This document shows, piece after piece, positions 55,368 through 64,000 of a DNA stretch of 64,000 nucleotides. The stretch lies in NCBI RefSeq assembly GCF_023910635.1, contig NZ_JAAVVZ010000011.1, positions 1 to 64,000 of the forward strand, in the 5' to 3' direction. Under the pieces are notes generated by a model, which was given only the letters and a program-made list of their open reading frames with translations, was not told where the DNA came from and did not search any database. The position numbers and the translations under genes were made by a program. The DNA comes from Sphingorhabdus sp. Its GTDB lineage: Bacteria; Pseudomonadota; Alphaproteobacteria; Sphingomonadales; Sphingomonadaceae. How positions within the stretch are numbered: position 1 is the first letter of the stretch; every line of letters starts with the position of its first letter.

Positions 55368-56852
55368 TTATTCGCCAGCCTTCTTCGATTTATATTTTCG
55401 CGTGTCGGCAAAATGGCGGCCAAGCGCAATGTGCAGATCGGTATCTTCGGCTGCACCGCCCAATTCGGTGCTGTCGGTCAACTCATCATTTGGACCATGA
55501 TAATCACTACCCAAAAATTTCTGCAAGAGGTTCAGGTCGGCGAATGAACCGCCCACCATCAACGCAGGAACACCCTTTTGCGCCAGCGCCCACCCGTCCT
55601 GCCGTTGAATGAAGGCATTGGCGTCGTTTGATTCTTCAATTGCACGGCCCGTCTTCTTTGCCACGGTTTCAACCACGGCATCTAACGGCGTTGTTCCCCG
55701 ACCAATAATCGCCACCTTTGACCCGCGCGGTGCAATCGCAATCGTGTCGACATTTAACGACAATATGATCTGGTCCAAAGGCAGCACAGGTTTATCGGCA
55801 AAGGCATAAGCGCCCAGCAAACCGCTTTCCTCTGCTGTGGTCGCCAGAAAATAAATATCGCGGTCATGTTTCTTCTTTGCCAAGGCTTCGGCAACTTCGT
55901 TCATCATCGCAATGCCGCTGGCGTTATCAACGGCGCCATTACAAATACGGTCGGGCGCGCCTTCTGGCGCACAAATGCCCAGATGGTCCCAGTGCCCCAT
56001 GAACAACAACGCGCCGCTATTTTTCTTGCGCCCAGCGATCTTGCCGATGACATTTGAACTGTTGAAACGATAAAGGTCTGTTTTTACGTCAAAATCTGCA
56101 TCAATGCTAAGCGCTTCGCCCGCATAATCCGCCTGCTTTGCGTTGGCGCGCAACGTGTCCCAATCTTGCCCAGCCGCCGTGACCAGCCCGACAACGAACT
56201 CCGTGCTGATGGCGCCCTCCAACGCTGCGCGCTTTTCCCGGGCCTCAAGCGCGATGGGTCGCGACAAAAGCTGACGGCGCAATGTTAGCCAATTGCCTTG
56301 GCTATCCCCTACAAAAATCACCGCCTCTGCACCCGCCGCGATTAAGGCTTCGCGCCGCGCTCGGGGTGATTTCATGTTATCGGGCACATTTTCGGCTTCA
56401 AATAGAACAATCGCCGCCTTACCTTTGACATCAGCGGCGACCTGACCATTTGCTGTCACGCCTGATCCGGTGAACATCAATGGCAAATTGCTGCGCGCAT
56501 AGTCCGCTTGCTTACCGATTAGAACAATATCGTCCGAAACGATCCGCAATTTGCGTCCCTTTGCCGTAAAAGCATAAGTAGAACTGCCCTGCCCGCGTTG
56601 AATGAGGGGCACCGGGTCAAACCAGCTACCGTCGGCAGCCGCAGGTTTCAGTCCGGCCTTGGCCCATGCTTCGGCAATATATTTTACCGTCTTTGCCTCG
56701 CCCGCAGTGCCAGGCTTGCGGCCTTCAAATTCATCGCTGGCGAGTATCTCGATATGATCGCGCAAATCGGCTTCTGTCACCGCCTTGGAAAAAGATGGGC
56801 TTGCCGCCAAGGCGACCAGACCGAGGAAAATTGACGAATGGACAAGACGCAT
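55368..56852 (-). CDS. M28-family aminopeptidase, secreted
   Basis: A 494-aa exported metallopeptidase. The signal peptide is MRLVHSSIFLGLVALAASPS. A PA-type insert (about 130-230) splits the chain. The M28 catalytic part has zinc ligands in LLFMGHWDHLGI, GAVDNASGIAMM (Asp) and ATTAEESGLLGAY (catalytic Glu pair), with the final ligand near SDYHGPNDEL (His). The start at 56852 was chosen for the signal peptide; a longer frame to 56903 exists. Confidence 0.9.
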   Translation of the reverse strand: MRLVHSSIFLGLVALAASPSFSKAVTEADLRDHIEILASDEFEGRKPGTAGEAKTVKYIAEAWAKAGLKPAAADGSWFDPVPLIQRGQGSSTYAFTAKGRKLRIVSDDIVLIGKQADYARSNLPLMFTGSGVTANGQVAADVKGKAAIVLFEAENVPDNMKSPRARREALIAAGAEAVIFVGDSQGNWLTLRRQLLSRPIALEAREKRAALEGAISTEFVVGLVTAAGQDWDTLRANAKQADYAGEALSIDADFDVKTDLYRFNSSNVIGKIAGRKKNSGALLFMGHWDHLGICAPEGAPDRICNGAVDNASGIAMMNEVAEALAKKKHDRDIYFLATTAEESGLLGAYAFADKPVLPLDQIILSLNVDTIAIAPRGSKVAIIGRGTTPLDAVVETVAKKTGRAIEESNDANAFIQRQDGWALAQKGVPALMVGGSFADLNLLQKFLGSDYHGPNDELTDSTELGGAAEDTDLHIALGRHFADTRKYKSKKAGE

Positions 56853-57172
56853 GAGGGTTCGCTCCAGACGAAGACACGACGTCACCCGTCGCATGTCGGG
56901 CACGTTCTGTCGTCAATTGAACGCCCTACATCCATCAATTCATTCATGCGACCTTTAATTGATCATCGCGCGCCTCAACTCGCCGCAATTTTTGCGACCG
57001 CTTTTAGGCATGCGCCAACCCGTCGCCTTGGGCGACAGATTTTGTGACTCGGTCGAGCGTGGCAGCATTAGATATTGTAAAATGAGGTAAATGCTCCCGC
57101 CAATATCCGATTTTGCTTGCAACGTCCGCATAATCCAACACAATCTGTGATCCAGCAAACGGGAGGATTTTC
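56853..57172. other. Intergenic region between the M28 peptidase and the SPFH gene
   Basis: About 320 bp between divergent genes. Only short, unconvincing open frames are present. GGGAGGA at 57159-57165 is the ribosome-binding site of the next gene. No repeat of either family was found here. Confidence 0.5.
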
Positions 57173-58087
57173 ATGGAATATTTCTTCGGCCTACTGGCCT
57201 TGATCGTCATCATCTTTGTGATGATGGGCGTAACTGTGGTGCAACAAGGTTTTGTTTACACCATCGAACGGTTCGGTCGCTACACTTATGCGGCGCAGCC
57301 GGGTCTCACCATCATCATCCCGTTCTTCGACCGTGTCGGCCGCAAGGTGAATGTTATGGAGCAAGTGCTCGACATTCCGGGGCAGGAGATCATTACCAAG
57401 GACAACGCCATGGTCGGCGTCGATGCGGTTGTGTTTTTCCAAGTGCTCGATGCCGCTAAGGCCGCTTATGAGGTATCTGACCTGTATAACGCGATCATGC
57501 AGATTACGACGACCAACCTGCGGACCGTGATGGGCAGCATGGACCTTGACGAGACCCTGTCGAAACGCGACGACATCAACGGCCGCCTGCTCTCGGTGGT
57601 TGACCATGCCACCAGCATGTGGGGCGTGAAGATCACCCGTGTTGAGGTGAAGGACATTCGCCCGCCAGCCGACATCTCCAACGCCATGGCGCGTCAGATG
57701 AAGGCGGAGCGCGAAAAGCGTGCGCAAATATTGGAGGCCGAGGGCCTGCGCGCCGCCGAAATCCTGCGCGCAGAGGGTGAAAAGCAAAGCCAGATTCTAC
57801 AGGCGGAAGGCCGAAAAGAAGCCGCCTTTCGCGATGCCGAAGCCCGCGAACGTGAAGCAGAGGCCGAAGCCAAAGCCACCGTGATGGTGTCCGAATCCAT
57901 CGCGTCATCAGGCACGCAGGCGCTGAATTACTTCATTGCCCAAAAATATACCGAAGCGATCAGTCAGTTTGCGACATCGCCCAATGCCAAGACCATATTG
58001 TTCCCGGTTGAGGCGACGCAATTGATTGGCACGCTTGGCGGCATTGGGGAATTGGCGAGAGAGGCGCTGGCTCCAAAGGACCAATGA
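57173..58087 (+). CDS. SPFH/band-7 membrane protein (QmcA-like)
   Basis: A 304-aa stomatin/prohibitin-type protein anchored by an N-terminal helix (FFGLLALIVIIFVMMGVTVV). The SPFH domain (ERFGRYTYAAQPGLTIIIPF, VDAVVFFQVLDAAKAAYEVSD) is followed by a charged coiled-coil (MKAEREKRAQILEAEGLRAA). Members organise membrane microdomains and control FtsH-type quality control. It is paired with an NfeD-type gene about 100 bp downstream, the usual partner. The start follows GGGAGGA. Confidence 0.94.
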   Translation: MEYFFGLLALIVIIFVMMGVTVVQQGFVYTIERFGRYTYAAQPGLTIIIPFFDRVGRKVNVMEQVLDIPGQEIITKDNAMVGVDAVVFFQVLDAAKAAYEVSDLYNAIMQITTTNLRTVMGSMDLDETLSKRDDINGRLLSVVDHATSMWGVKITRVEVKDIRPPADISNAMARQMKAEREKRAQILEAEGLRAAEILRAEGEKQSQILQAEGRKEAAFRDAEAREREAEAEAKATVMVSESIASSGTQALNYFIAQKYTEAISQFATSPNAKTILFPVEATQLIGTLGGIGELAREALAPKDQ

Positions 58088-58127
58088 GCGCATAGGGGGC
58101 GGCAATATGGACCGCCGTTCCCTATTT

Positions 58128-58150
58128 TGTCATTCCCGCAGGCGTGACAA
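58128..58150. repeat. Partial GTCATTCCCGC repeat arm
   Basis: TTTGTCATTCCCGCAGGCGTGAC lies between the SPFH and NfeD genes and resembles one arm of the palindrome at 47936-48043, with a short inner inverted repeat GTCA...TGAC. Confidence 0.4.
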
Positions 58151-58189
58151 ACGGTTATGAAGATTCACCGAAGGCGCAGGAGTGATAAA

Positions 58190-58636
58190 ATGGCAGAATG
58201 GCTCGACACAATATCAACGCACTGGTTCTGGCTATCGCTTGGGCTGATCTTGGGTGTGGCCGAAATGGTTGCGCCGGGTTTCTTCCTGATGTGGCTTGGC
58301 CTTGCCGCGTTGATTGTCGGCATATTGGATTATTTCCTACCGATCACCCTTGCCTATCAAGTCGCGATGTTCGCCACATTGTCGGTCCTTACTGTCTTTG
58401 CAGGTAAGAAATTTCTGCAGAAAAATCCCATTGAATCCGACGACGTCAATCTGAATGATCGCGGCGCGCGCATGACCGGCGAAATCGTCACCGTGGTTGA
58501 ACCTATCGCCAACGGCCATGGCCGCGTGAAAGTCGGAGACAGCGTATGGAACGCGCGCGGCCTGGATGCAGCTATGGGGGCCAATGTGCGAGTCATCGGG
58601 TCGGACGGCGCGGTGTTGTTGGTTGAGGGCACCTGA
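58190..58636 (+). CDS. NfeD family protein (YbbK type)
   Basis: A 148-aa membrane protein: two or three helices (HWFWLSLGLILGVAEMVAPG, MWLGLAALIVGIL, YQVAMFATLSVLTVF) followed by a C-terminal OB-fold domain (MTGEIVTVVEPIANGHGRV, NVRVIGSDGAVLLVEGT). Short NfeD proteins act with SPFH partners such as the upstream gene. The ATG at 58190 has AGGAG upstream. Confidence 0.92.
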   Translation: MAEWLDTISTHWFWLSLGLILGVAEMVAPGFFLMWLGLAALIVGILDYFLPITLAYQVAMFATLSVLTVFAGKKFLQKNPIESDDVNLNDRGARMTGEIVTVVEPIANGHGRVKVGDSVWNARGLDAAMGANVRVIGSDGAVLLVEGT

Positions 58637-58684
58637 GCGGATATTGCCACGCTTGCAATGTAGGATTTGTTTTGAGAGAGTCGG

Positions 58685-58720
58685 CCGCGTCAGCGCTTTT
58701 TGGCGTGGACGCGGTTCTTT
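58685..58720 (+). terminator. Possible terminator hairpin after the NfeD gene
   Basis: CCGCGTC (58685-58691) pairs with GACGCGG (58708-58714), followed by TTCTTT. The loop is long with some inner pairing (GCGC/GCGT), so strength is uncertain. The rest of 58637-58885 holds no gene I can support. Confidence 0.35.
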
Positions 58721-58885
58721 GACATCGTGATCTGGTTCTTGTTCAAAGCAAATTGCACCGCTAAATTCATTGGCCTGCGGTTACCTCTTGATGCCGCAAC
58801 CCGGCCCGTGCGTACAGCCGTTTAGGTGAGACCTTAGTGTGACCTTTGACGCTTTTCTGGGGGTTTCCACGGCCTTCGGTATTAT

Positions 58886-59338
58886 TTACATTTGATCGAG
58901 GCCAACAAGGTCAGGCGCAACAAATGTCCGCCTGGCCTGCGCTGAAAATAATAGTTCTTTTGAATAAAAGCGAAGCGGCAAATCTCGCGTTCCCCGCGGG
59001 GACAGCAACAATCTGTTGACCGCCTCATAAAGCGGCAGGTCGGTCGCGACTTCTGCCAAATACGCCCCCACCCCCGCAATATACACCTGCGTAATCGTTT
59101 CATGATAGCCTTGCGTGTCGTCATTCACGCCGCCGCTGGCGACGTTGTAAGCCGAAATAATTGCGGGCAGTTCGCGCTCTATATCGATATTGGCCCGATG
59201 ACGCAGTAGCCAGCAGCACGCCGCCAAATGCGCCTCATGCGTCCATGCCGCACGCGGCAAAGTGGCGGCCAACAAACCCTCGCCAATGGCGACGATGGAT
59301 GCATCGTCGTGAAACAAGCGAATGTCAAAACTGGTCAT
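58886..59338 (-). CDS. Conserved hypothetical protein
   Basis: A 150-aa soluble protein. It contains AAWTHEAHLAACCWLLRHR, ASGGVNDDTQGYHETITQVY and a C-terminal part (LLLSPRGTRDLPLRFYSKEL). The conserved-looking His, Glu and Asp residues could bind a ligand or metal, but I recognise no named family. The start at 59338 has GGAAG upstream. It lies just downstream of pckA on the same strand. Confidence 0.7.
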   Translation of the reverse strand: MTSFDIRLFHDDASIVAIGEGLLAATLPRAAWTHEAHLAACCWLLRHRANIDIERELPAIISAYNVASGGVNDDTQGYHETITQVYIAGVGAYLAEVATDLPLYEAVNRLLLSPRGTRDLPLRFYSKELLFSAQARRTFVAPDLVGLDQM

Positions 59339-59376
59339 TTTCCGGACTTCCAACTGGTCCGGCATATCCGGACGCG

Positions 59377-60978
59377 TTAAGCGGCTTTAGGTGCCGACTG
59401 CCTTACGCCTTCATCAACATGATCGGCAAATTGCGCGAAATTATCAATGAATTGTTGCGTCAGCTTTTGCGCGGTCACATCATATTCCGCGCCGTCGGAC
59501 CATGCCGCACGAGGGTCAAGAATGCCGCTGTCGACGCCTGGCACGGCAACCGGAAATTCAAAGCCAAAGTTTGGATCCTTACGGAATTCGGCATTGTTCA
59601 GGCTGCCATCCAACGCTGCGTTCAAAAGCGCGCGCGTGGCCTTGATCGGCATGCGGCTGATGCCGGGCATCGTTGCCTTGCCACCGGTCCAGCCGGTGTT
59701 GACCAACCAGCATTGGACGTTGCCCTTGGCAATGCGCTCTTTCAACAAATTGCCATAGACGCTCGGGTGACGCGGCATGAATGGCGCGCCAAAGCAGGTG
59801 GAGAATGTCGCCTCCGGCTCCGTCACGCCAATTTCGGTCCCGGCAACACGCGCAGTATAGCCCGAAAGAAAGTGATACATCGCCTGATCAGGCGTTAACC
59901 GCGCGATGGGCGGCAACACGCCATAGGCATCAGCGGTCAGGAAAATGATCGTCTTGGGCACGGGACCCATATTCTTTTCCGACGTGTTCGGAATAAATTC
60001 GATGGGGTACGAACCACGGCTGTTTTCGGCGAGGCTATTGTCGTCGAAATCCAATTCCCGCGTTTCCGGGTCAATGACCACATTTTCGAGCACAGTACCA
60101 AAACGCTTGGTTGTGGCGAAAATCTCCGGCTCGGCCTCTGCCGACAGGCGAATCATTTTGGCGTAGCAACCACCTTCAAAGTTGAATATAGCGGTGTCGG
60201 ACCAGCCATGTTCATCATCGCCAATCAAGGTGCGGCTGGCGTCGGCAGACAAGGTAGTCTTACCGGTGCCTGACAAGCCAAAAAATACCGCAGTATGACC
60301 GTCCGCACCAATATTCGCCGAGCAATGCATCGGCATAACACCCTTTACCGGCAACAAATAATTGAGGATGCCGAACACCGACTTCTTCATTTCGCCCGCA
60401 TAAGCGGTGCCGCCAATCAGGATCAGCTTTTCGGTAAAGTTGACCGCAATCACCGTCTCGCTGCGGCAACCATGGCGCGCCGGGTCCGCGCGGAAGCTTG
60501 GCAAATCGATGATGGTGTATTCGGGTTCGAAACTTGCCAATTCATGCGGCGTCGGGCGCACCAGCAGCGTCCGGATGAACAGGTTATGCCACGCAAATTC
60601 GTTGATGACGCGGACATTGACGCGATGCTCAGGCTGCGACCCGCCGAACAGGTCCGCGACGTATAATTTGTCTTTACCGCCAAGCGCCGCAATGAAATCT
60701 GCCTTCAACGCTGCGAAATGCGCAGGATCCATGGCTACGTTGGATTTGCCCCACCAGATGCTGTTTTCGGTCTCGGCATCGCGAACGATATATTTATCCT
60801 TCGCCGAGCGGCCAGTATGCGTGCCGGTTTTGACAACAAGCGGGCCATCCTTGGCCAATATGCCTTCTGAATTGGCCAAAGCGGCCTCTACCAACGGCGC
60901 CGTGCCGAGGTTGCAAAACAGTGTCGCATCCGTGCCAAAACCCTGTTGCGAAAGTGAGATATTCAGTGGTGTCGACAT
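59377..60978 (-). CDS. pckA: Phosphoenolpyruvate carboxykinase (ATP)
   Basis: Gluconeogenic enzyme converting oxaloacetate to phosphoenolpyruvate. The 533-aa product has the kinase loop [13 protein letters not shown], the metal-binding GDDEHGWSD, and the oxaloacetate-site region [16 protein letters not shown]. The start at 60978 has GGAG upstream. It is divergent from chvI, the arrangement common in alphaproteobacteria, where ChvI/ChvG-type systems and pckA are neighbours. Confidence 0.96.
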   Translation of the reverse strand: MSTPLNISLSQQGFGTDATLFCNLGTAPLVEAALANSEGILAKDGPLVVKTGTHTGRSAKDKYIVRDAETENSIWWGKSNVAMDPAHFAALKADFIAALGGKDKLYVADLFGGSQPEHRVNVRVINEFAWHNLFIRTLLVRPTPHELASFEPEYTIIDLPSFRADPARHGCRSETVIAVNFTEKLILIGGTAYAGEMKKSVFGILNYLLPVKGVMPMHCSANIGADGHTAVFFGLSGTGKTTLSADASRTLIGDDEHGWSDTAIFNFEGGCYAKMIRLSAEAEPEIFATTKRFGTVLENVVIDPETRELDFDDNSLAENSRGSYPIEFIPNTSEKNMGPVPKTIIFLTADAYGVLPPIARLTPDQAMYHFLSGYTARVAGTEIGVTEPEATFSTCFGAPFMPRHPSVYGNLLKERIAKGNVQCWLVNTGWTGGKATMPGISRMPIKATRALLNAALDGSLNNAEFRKDPNFGFEFPVAVPGVDSGILDPRAAWSDGAEYDVTAQKLTQQFIDNFAQFADHVDEGVRQSAPKAA

Positions 60979-61008
60979 TAAATGCTCCGGCAAAAGTGCG
61001 AATCTAGG

Positions 61009-61020
61009 GCATACGTATGC
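61009..61020. promoter_or_regulatory. 12-bp palindrome in the pckA-chvI control region
   Basis: GCATACGTATGC is a perfect palindrome 31 bp upstream of the pckA start. It may be an operator for pckA; no regulator is identified. Confidence 0.3.
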
Positions 61021-61132
61021 ACTGTGAAGACGCCGCCGGTATACGATGCATCATCGAAGGTCAAATAGGGGACGTATCAATTTACAGGACAAAGGTTATC
61101 CACGACAGACTTCGCATAGCATGAGCAATAGA

Positions 61133-61161
61133 TTGAACCCCTGACGTTGCCACCCTATAGT
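61133..61161 (+). promoter_or_regulatory. Sigma-70-type promoter of chvI, predicting a leaderless transcript
   Basis: TTGAAC (61133-61138) and TATAGT (61156-61161) are separated by exactly 17 bp. Transcription would start about 6-7 bp downstream, at or next to the A of the chvI ATG at 61168. The purine-rich AGAGG before the ATG is only 1-2 bp away, too close to act as a normal ribosome-binding site. Confidence 0.6.
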
Positions 61162-61167
61162 CAGAGG

Positions 61168-61875
61168 ATGAGCGCCAATATCGCCTTGGTTGATGACGAC
61201 CGGAACATCCTGACCTCTGTATCTATTGCGATGCAGGCCGAAGGATATGTGACGCGGATATATTCGGACGGCGAAACTGCGTTAAAGGCGTTGATCGAAA
61301 ATCCCGCAGACCTTGGTATTTTCGACATTAAAATGCCGCGCATGGACGGGCTTGAACTGCTGCGTCGGCTGCGCGAAAAAAGCGATATGCCCGTCATCTT
61401 CCTAACGTCAAAGGATGAGGAGCTGGACGAGGCACTTGGCCTCGCCATGGGCGCCGATGACTATATAACCAAGCCATTTTCGCAACGGCTTTTGATTGCG
61501 CGGGTGAAAGCCATATTGCGACGCGCAACCTATGACAAAGTCGCTGGCAATGGCGAGGCGGAGCCCGAACCAGAACCCATGGTGCGTGGCAAGCTAGAAA
61601 TGGACCCGGCACGGCACCACGTCAAATGGGACGGGAGGTCGCTTACACTTACGGTGACAGAGTTTATGATCCTTGAGGCGCTGGCCAATCGACCGGGCGT
61701 CGTGCGCACCCGCGATCAACTCATGGACGCGGCGTATCAGGACGACGTCTATGTGGACGACCGAACCATTGACAGCCATATCAAAAGGCTCCGGCGCAAA
61801 TTCCGTGAAATTGACCCTGAATTCACCGCTATTGATACGCTTTATGGGGCCGGATATCGCTTCGCAGACAGCTGA
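61168..61875 (+). CDS. chvI: Two-component response regulator ChvI
   Basis: A 235-aa OmpR/PhoB-type regulator. The receiver domain has acidic residues VDDDR, phospho-acceptor Asp in [13 protein letters not shown], Thr in FLTSKDEE and Lys in YITKPFS. The C-terminal winged helix ends with [20 protein letters not shown] and LYGAGYRF. In related alphaproteobacteria ChvI with ChvG senses acid or envelope state. The chvG start lies inside its 3' end. Confidence 0.93.
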   Translation: MSANIALVDDDRNILTSVSIAMQAEGYVTRIYSDGETALKALIENPADLGIFDIKMPRMDGLELLRRLREKSDMPVIFLTSKDEELDEALGLAMGADDYITKPFSQRLLIARVKAILRRATYDKVAGNGEAEPEPEPMVRGKLEMDPARHHVKWDGRSLTLTVTEFMILEALANRPGVVRTRDQLMDAAYQDDVYVDDRTIDSHIKRLRRKFREIDPEFTAIDTLYGAGYRFADS

Positions 61876-63424
61876 GCCCGCTGATCTGCAGCTGGGATGG
61901 AGCCGGGGGTTATCGCTGACCACCCGTATACTTGCCGTCAACCTCTTCGTGCTTGCTCTGCTGGGTGCCGGTCTGTTCTTCCTCGACAGCTATCGCGTCC
62001 GGTTAATTGCAGAGCGCGAAAACGCAGCCCGCGTTCAGGCCAGCTTCCTGGTATCCAGCCTGCCCCTTATCACCACGCAAAAGCGGGACGACTATATCGC
62101 CAGATTTGGTCAATTGAACCTGTCGCGGATCCGCGTTTACGACCAAGACGGAACGAAAATATTAGACAGCTTTGCTGGCCGACAACCCACTTATGTCTTT
62201 CGCGACCCAGACAGCGAACCTTGGCCCAAAATTGCAGCACGCTGGATGGATGTCCTATTCGATTTCCTCGTCGGCGCGGCCAAGCTGGAACGCTTTGTTG
62301 AGCCTGTAGAAGATATCCCTTCCGCATGGCCAGAAATTCGCGCGGCAACGCCTTCCAAAGCCGCCTCGATGGTGCGCTTTGCGCCCGACCTGACGCACAT
62401 GATTAGCGCAGCCTCAACTGCGCGCGACCGAAGCTTTACTGTGCTGACCACCGCCAATGAACGCGACATCCGCTTGTTCGTCCGGGCAGAGCGGTTCAAC
62501 GTCGGCATGTTCTTCCTTTTTGCGCTTGGCATCGGCGTTATGCTTTCCATATTTCTTGCCCGCACCATCGTCCGTCCGTTGCGCCATCTGGCCCGCGCCG
62601 CCATAAAGGTTCGGCTTGGTCGCGCACAAGAGGTTACCGTTCCCCGCCTGCCCTCGCGCCGCGACGAAATTGGTATGTTGGCACGTGCGCTTTCGGATAT
62701 GAGCATAGCGCTTCGCCAACGGATCGACGCCACCGAAGCCTTTGCCGCCGATGTCGCGCATGAAATTAAAAATCCGCTTGCTTCTCTGCGCTCCGCACTT
62801 GATGGCGCAGAGCGGATTGAAGACCCAAAATTGCGTAAACAATTGATGGATGTCGCAAAAGCCGACGTACTTCGAATGGACCGCCTTATAAGCGATATTT
62901 CGGACGCCAGCCGGGTGGATTCCCAACTGGCCAAAGCGAAGTTTGAACCTATCGACCTTGGCGACATGATCGAGCAATTGCTTCAGGCACGCGAAGACCG
63001 GGGCAGCGACAAAGATGTCGACATTGCCTTTGCACGACCACGCCGGAAAATCGCGACAGTGATGGGTGAGGATGTCCGTCTTGAACGCATGTTGACCAAC
63101 TTGATCGATAATGCGGTTTCCTTCTCACCGCCCGGAGCAGTCGTCGAAATATCCGCGACGGTTGCCGATGAAGACGTCATCATTCGGATCAGCGATGAAG
63201 GCCCGGGTGTGCCACCACAAGAGCGGGAGGCCATTTTCCGACGCTTCCACAGCGAACGGCCAGCGACCGAGAATTTTGGTAAGCATAGCGGGCTTGGCCT
63301 CGCCATTGCGCGGACAATTATAGAGGGGCATCATGGACGCATTGCAGTACGCGACCGGGTCGATGGCAAAGGCGGGGCATGCTTCGAAATCGCCCTACCC
63401 TGCGCTGCTGCGGCAACGCTTTAA
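61844..63424 (+). CDS. chvG: Sensor histidine kinase ChvG
   Basis: A 526-aa membrane kinase: helix one ([21 protein letters not shown]), a periplasmic domain (about 50-215), helix two ([20 protein letters not shown]), a HAMP segment, the phospho-acceptor His in [20 protein letters not shown] and the ATPase boxes [22 protein letters not shown] and [16 protein letters not shown]. The ATG at 61844 overlaps the chvI end by 32 bp; other starts are possible. The stop overlaps hprK by one base (TAATG). Confidence 0.93.
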   Translation: MGPDIASQTAEPADLQLGWSRGLSLTTRILAVNLFVLALLGAGLFFLDSYRVRLIAERENAARVQASFLVSSLPLITTQKRDDYIARFGQLNLSRIRVYDQDGTKILDSFAGRQPTYVFRDPDSEPWPKIAARWMDVLFDFLVGAAKLERFVEPVEDIPSAWPEIRAATPSKAASMVRFAPDLTHMISAASTARDRSFTVLTTANERDIRLFVRAERFNVGMFFLFALGIGVMLSIFLARTIVRPLRHLARAAIKVRLGRAQEVTVPRLPSRRDEIGMLARALSDMSIALRQRIDATEAFAADVAHEIKNPLASLRSALDGAERIEDPKLRKQLMDVAKADVLRMDRLISDISDASRVDSQLAKAKFEPIDLGDMIEQLLQAREDRGSDKDVDIAFARPRRKIATVMGEDVRLERMLTNLIDNAVSFSPPGAVVEISATVADEDVIIRISDEGPGVPPQEREAIFRRFHSERPATENFGKHSGLGLAIARTIIEGHHGRIAVRDRVDGKGGACFEIALPCAAAATL

Positions 63425-63897
63425 TGTCGGACATGGTGCATGGTAGCGCAGTCGCCATTGACGGGAACGGGTTGCTGTTGCTTGGGCCGTCCGGCAGCGG
63501 AAAATCAGACTTGGCGCTTCGCCTGATTGACCGCGGAGCAAAGCTGATCTGCGACGATATATTACACATCGAAAGCTGCAATGGTTTGCCACAACTGACC
63601 ATTGCGCCAAATATAGCCGGAAAAATAGAAGTGCGTGGCATTGGGATATGTCCCATTGATTTCGTCGATTGCGCACCACTGCGCCTCATCGTACAATTCA
63701 CGCAGGACGTGGACCGCATGCCGCCAGAGCATCAGAGCATAACCATAGCCGGTTACTCCGTGCCCATGTTCAAGCTGGACCCATTTCAGGCGAGCAGCGC
63801 ATTAAAGGTGGAATGGGCGCTCCGGTCGGTCATTGACGCTGGGTTGCACCCGGTGGCAAACGCCGATGCCACGTCGAATGAAAGCGTAACAATGTGA
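63424..63897 (+). CDS. hprK: HPr kinase/phosphorylase, short alphaproteobacterial form
   Basis: A 157-aa protein equal to the C-terminal kinase domain only, as usual in alphaproteobacteria. It has Walker A LLLLGPSGSGKSDLALRLI near residue 22, CDDILHIE and the HprK signature region GKIEVRGIGICPIDFV. It phosphorylates HPr of the nitrogen-type phosphotransferase system. It overlaps chvG by one base and rapZ by 4 bp (GTGA). Confidence 0.93.
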   Translation: MSDMVHGSAVAIDGNGLLLLGPSGSGKSDLALRLIDRGAKLICDDILHIESCNGLPQLTIAPNIAGKIEVRGIGICPIDFVDCAPLRLIVQFTQDVDRMPPEHQSITIAGYSVPMFKLDPFQASSALKVEWALRSVIDAGLHPVANADATSNESVTM

Positions 63898-64000
63898 CCC
63901 AGAACACAGCCCCCGAACCGCAGAAAATCCTGTTGATTACCGGTGTGTCCGGCGCAGGTAAGACAACCGCGCTTAAAACGCTGGAAGACCTGGGTTGGGA
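63894..64000 (+). CDS. rapZ: RNase adapter protein RapZ, partial (runs off the window)
   Basis: Only the first 35 codons are present, from a GTG at 63894. They encode QKILLITGVSGAGKTTALKT with the P-loop GVSGAGKT, followed by LEDLGW, the characteristic start of RapZ/YvcJ nucleotide-binding proteins. The position after chvI-chvG-hprK is the standard alphaproteobacterial order, normally followed by PTS genes. Confidence 0.88.
   Translation, partial: MTQNTAPEPQKILLITGVSGAGKTTALKTLEDLGW

Noticed and set aside
58637..58885. Possible small RNA gene downstream of the NfeD gene
   Set aside because: It has some hairpins, but no promoter or recognisable RNA family could be supported by eye.

Overview
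The window looks like chromosomal DNA of an alphaproteobacterium of the order Sphingomonadales, possibly a Sphingorhabdus/Sphingopyxis-type organism. This is inferred from gene content and a moderate GC content judged by eye. The supporting markers are a complete Entner-Doudoroff run (zwf-edd-glk-eda-pgl), the chvI-chvG-hprK-rapZ run divergent from pckA, a fused 2-oxoacid dehydrogenase E1, a TonB-dependent receptor beside beta-oxidation genes, and many 4-bp ATGA gene overlaps. I saw no rRNA, tRNA or CRISPR.

Layout. 1-5000: quinone oxidoreductase, a DUF1192 protein, clpA and recF. 5000-14800: a small membrane protein with PspC, a ketoacyl synthase III divergent from an acyltransferase/DUF1295 pair, rimO, DUF1761, a K+ channel, serS-surE, dksA and a PilZ protein. 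14800-20400: the sugar catabolism operon. 20500-24000: an acyltransferase with a fused E1. 24000-32000: TonB receptor, fadJ, fadA and a CaiB-type CoA transferase. 32000-35600: an IS5-type element, then pyrB with a dihydroorotase-like partner that lacks its metal ligands. 35600-38300: a ParA/ribbon-helix-helix/SPOR-TPR cluster. 38500-44700: a SPOR-domain gene broken by two mobile elements. 44700-56900: lipoprotein, hisI, purF, SDR, photolyase, YdjM-like protein, esterase, rppH, TPR protein, rsmB-like, guaB and an M28 peptidase. 57000-64000: SPFH/NfeD pair, a hypothetical gene, pckA, chvI-chvG-hprK and the start of rapZ.

Three mobile layers stand out. (1) A 4041-bp IS1595-family transposon (38859-42899) has matching 25-bp ends and a perfect 8-bp target duplication. 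Its cargo is a two-gene restriction-modification system with BcgI-like architecture (fused nuclease-methylase plus specificity subunit) and a 47-aa basic protein. (2) An IS630-family element (43422-44591) sits in the same SPOR gene. Removing both elements in silico restores one 312-aa reading frame. (3) A family of at least eleven palindromic repeats begins TAGGGTCAGGACC and ends GGTCCTGACCCTA. It behaves like a TA-target MITE. In nine cases the neighbouring gene's stop codon lies inside the repeat, seven of them being the terminal TAG itself. Two 267-bp copies differ by compensatory changes in their stems. I consider (1) and (3) the most interesting features of the window.
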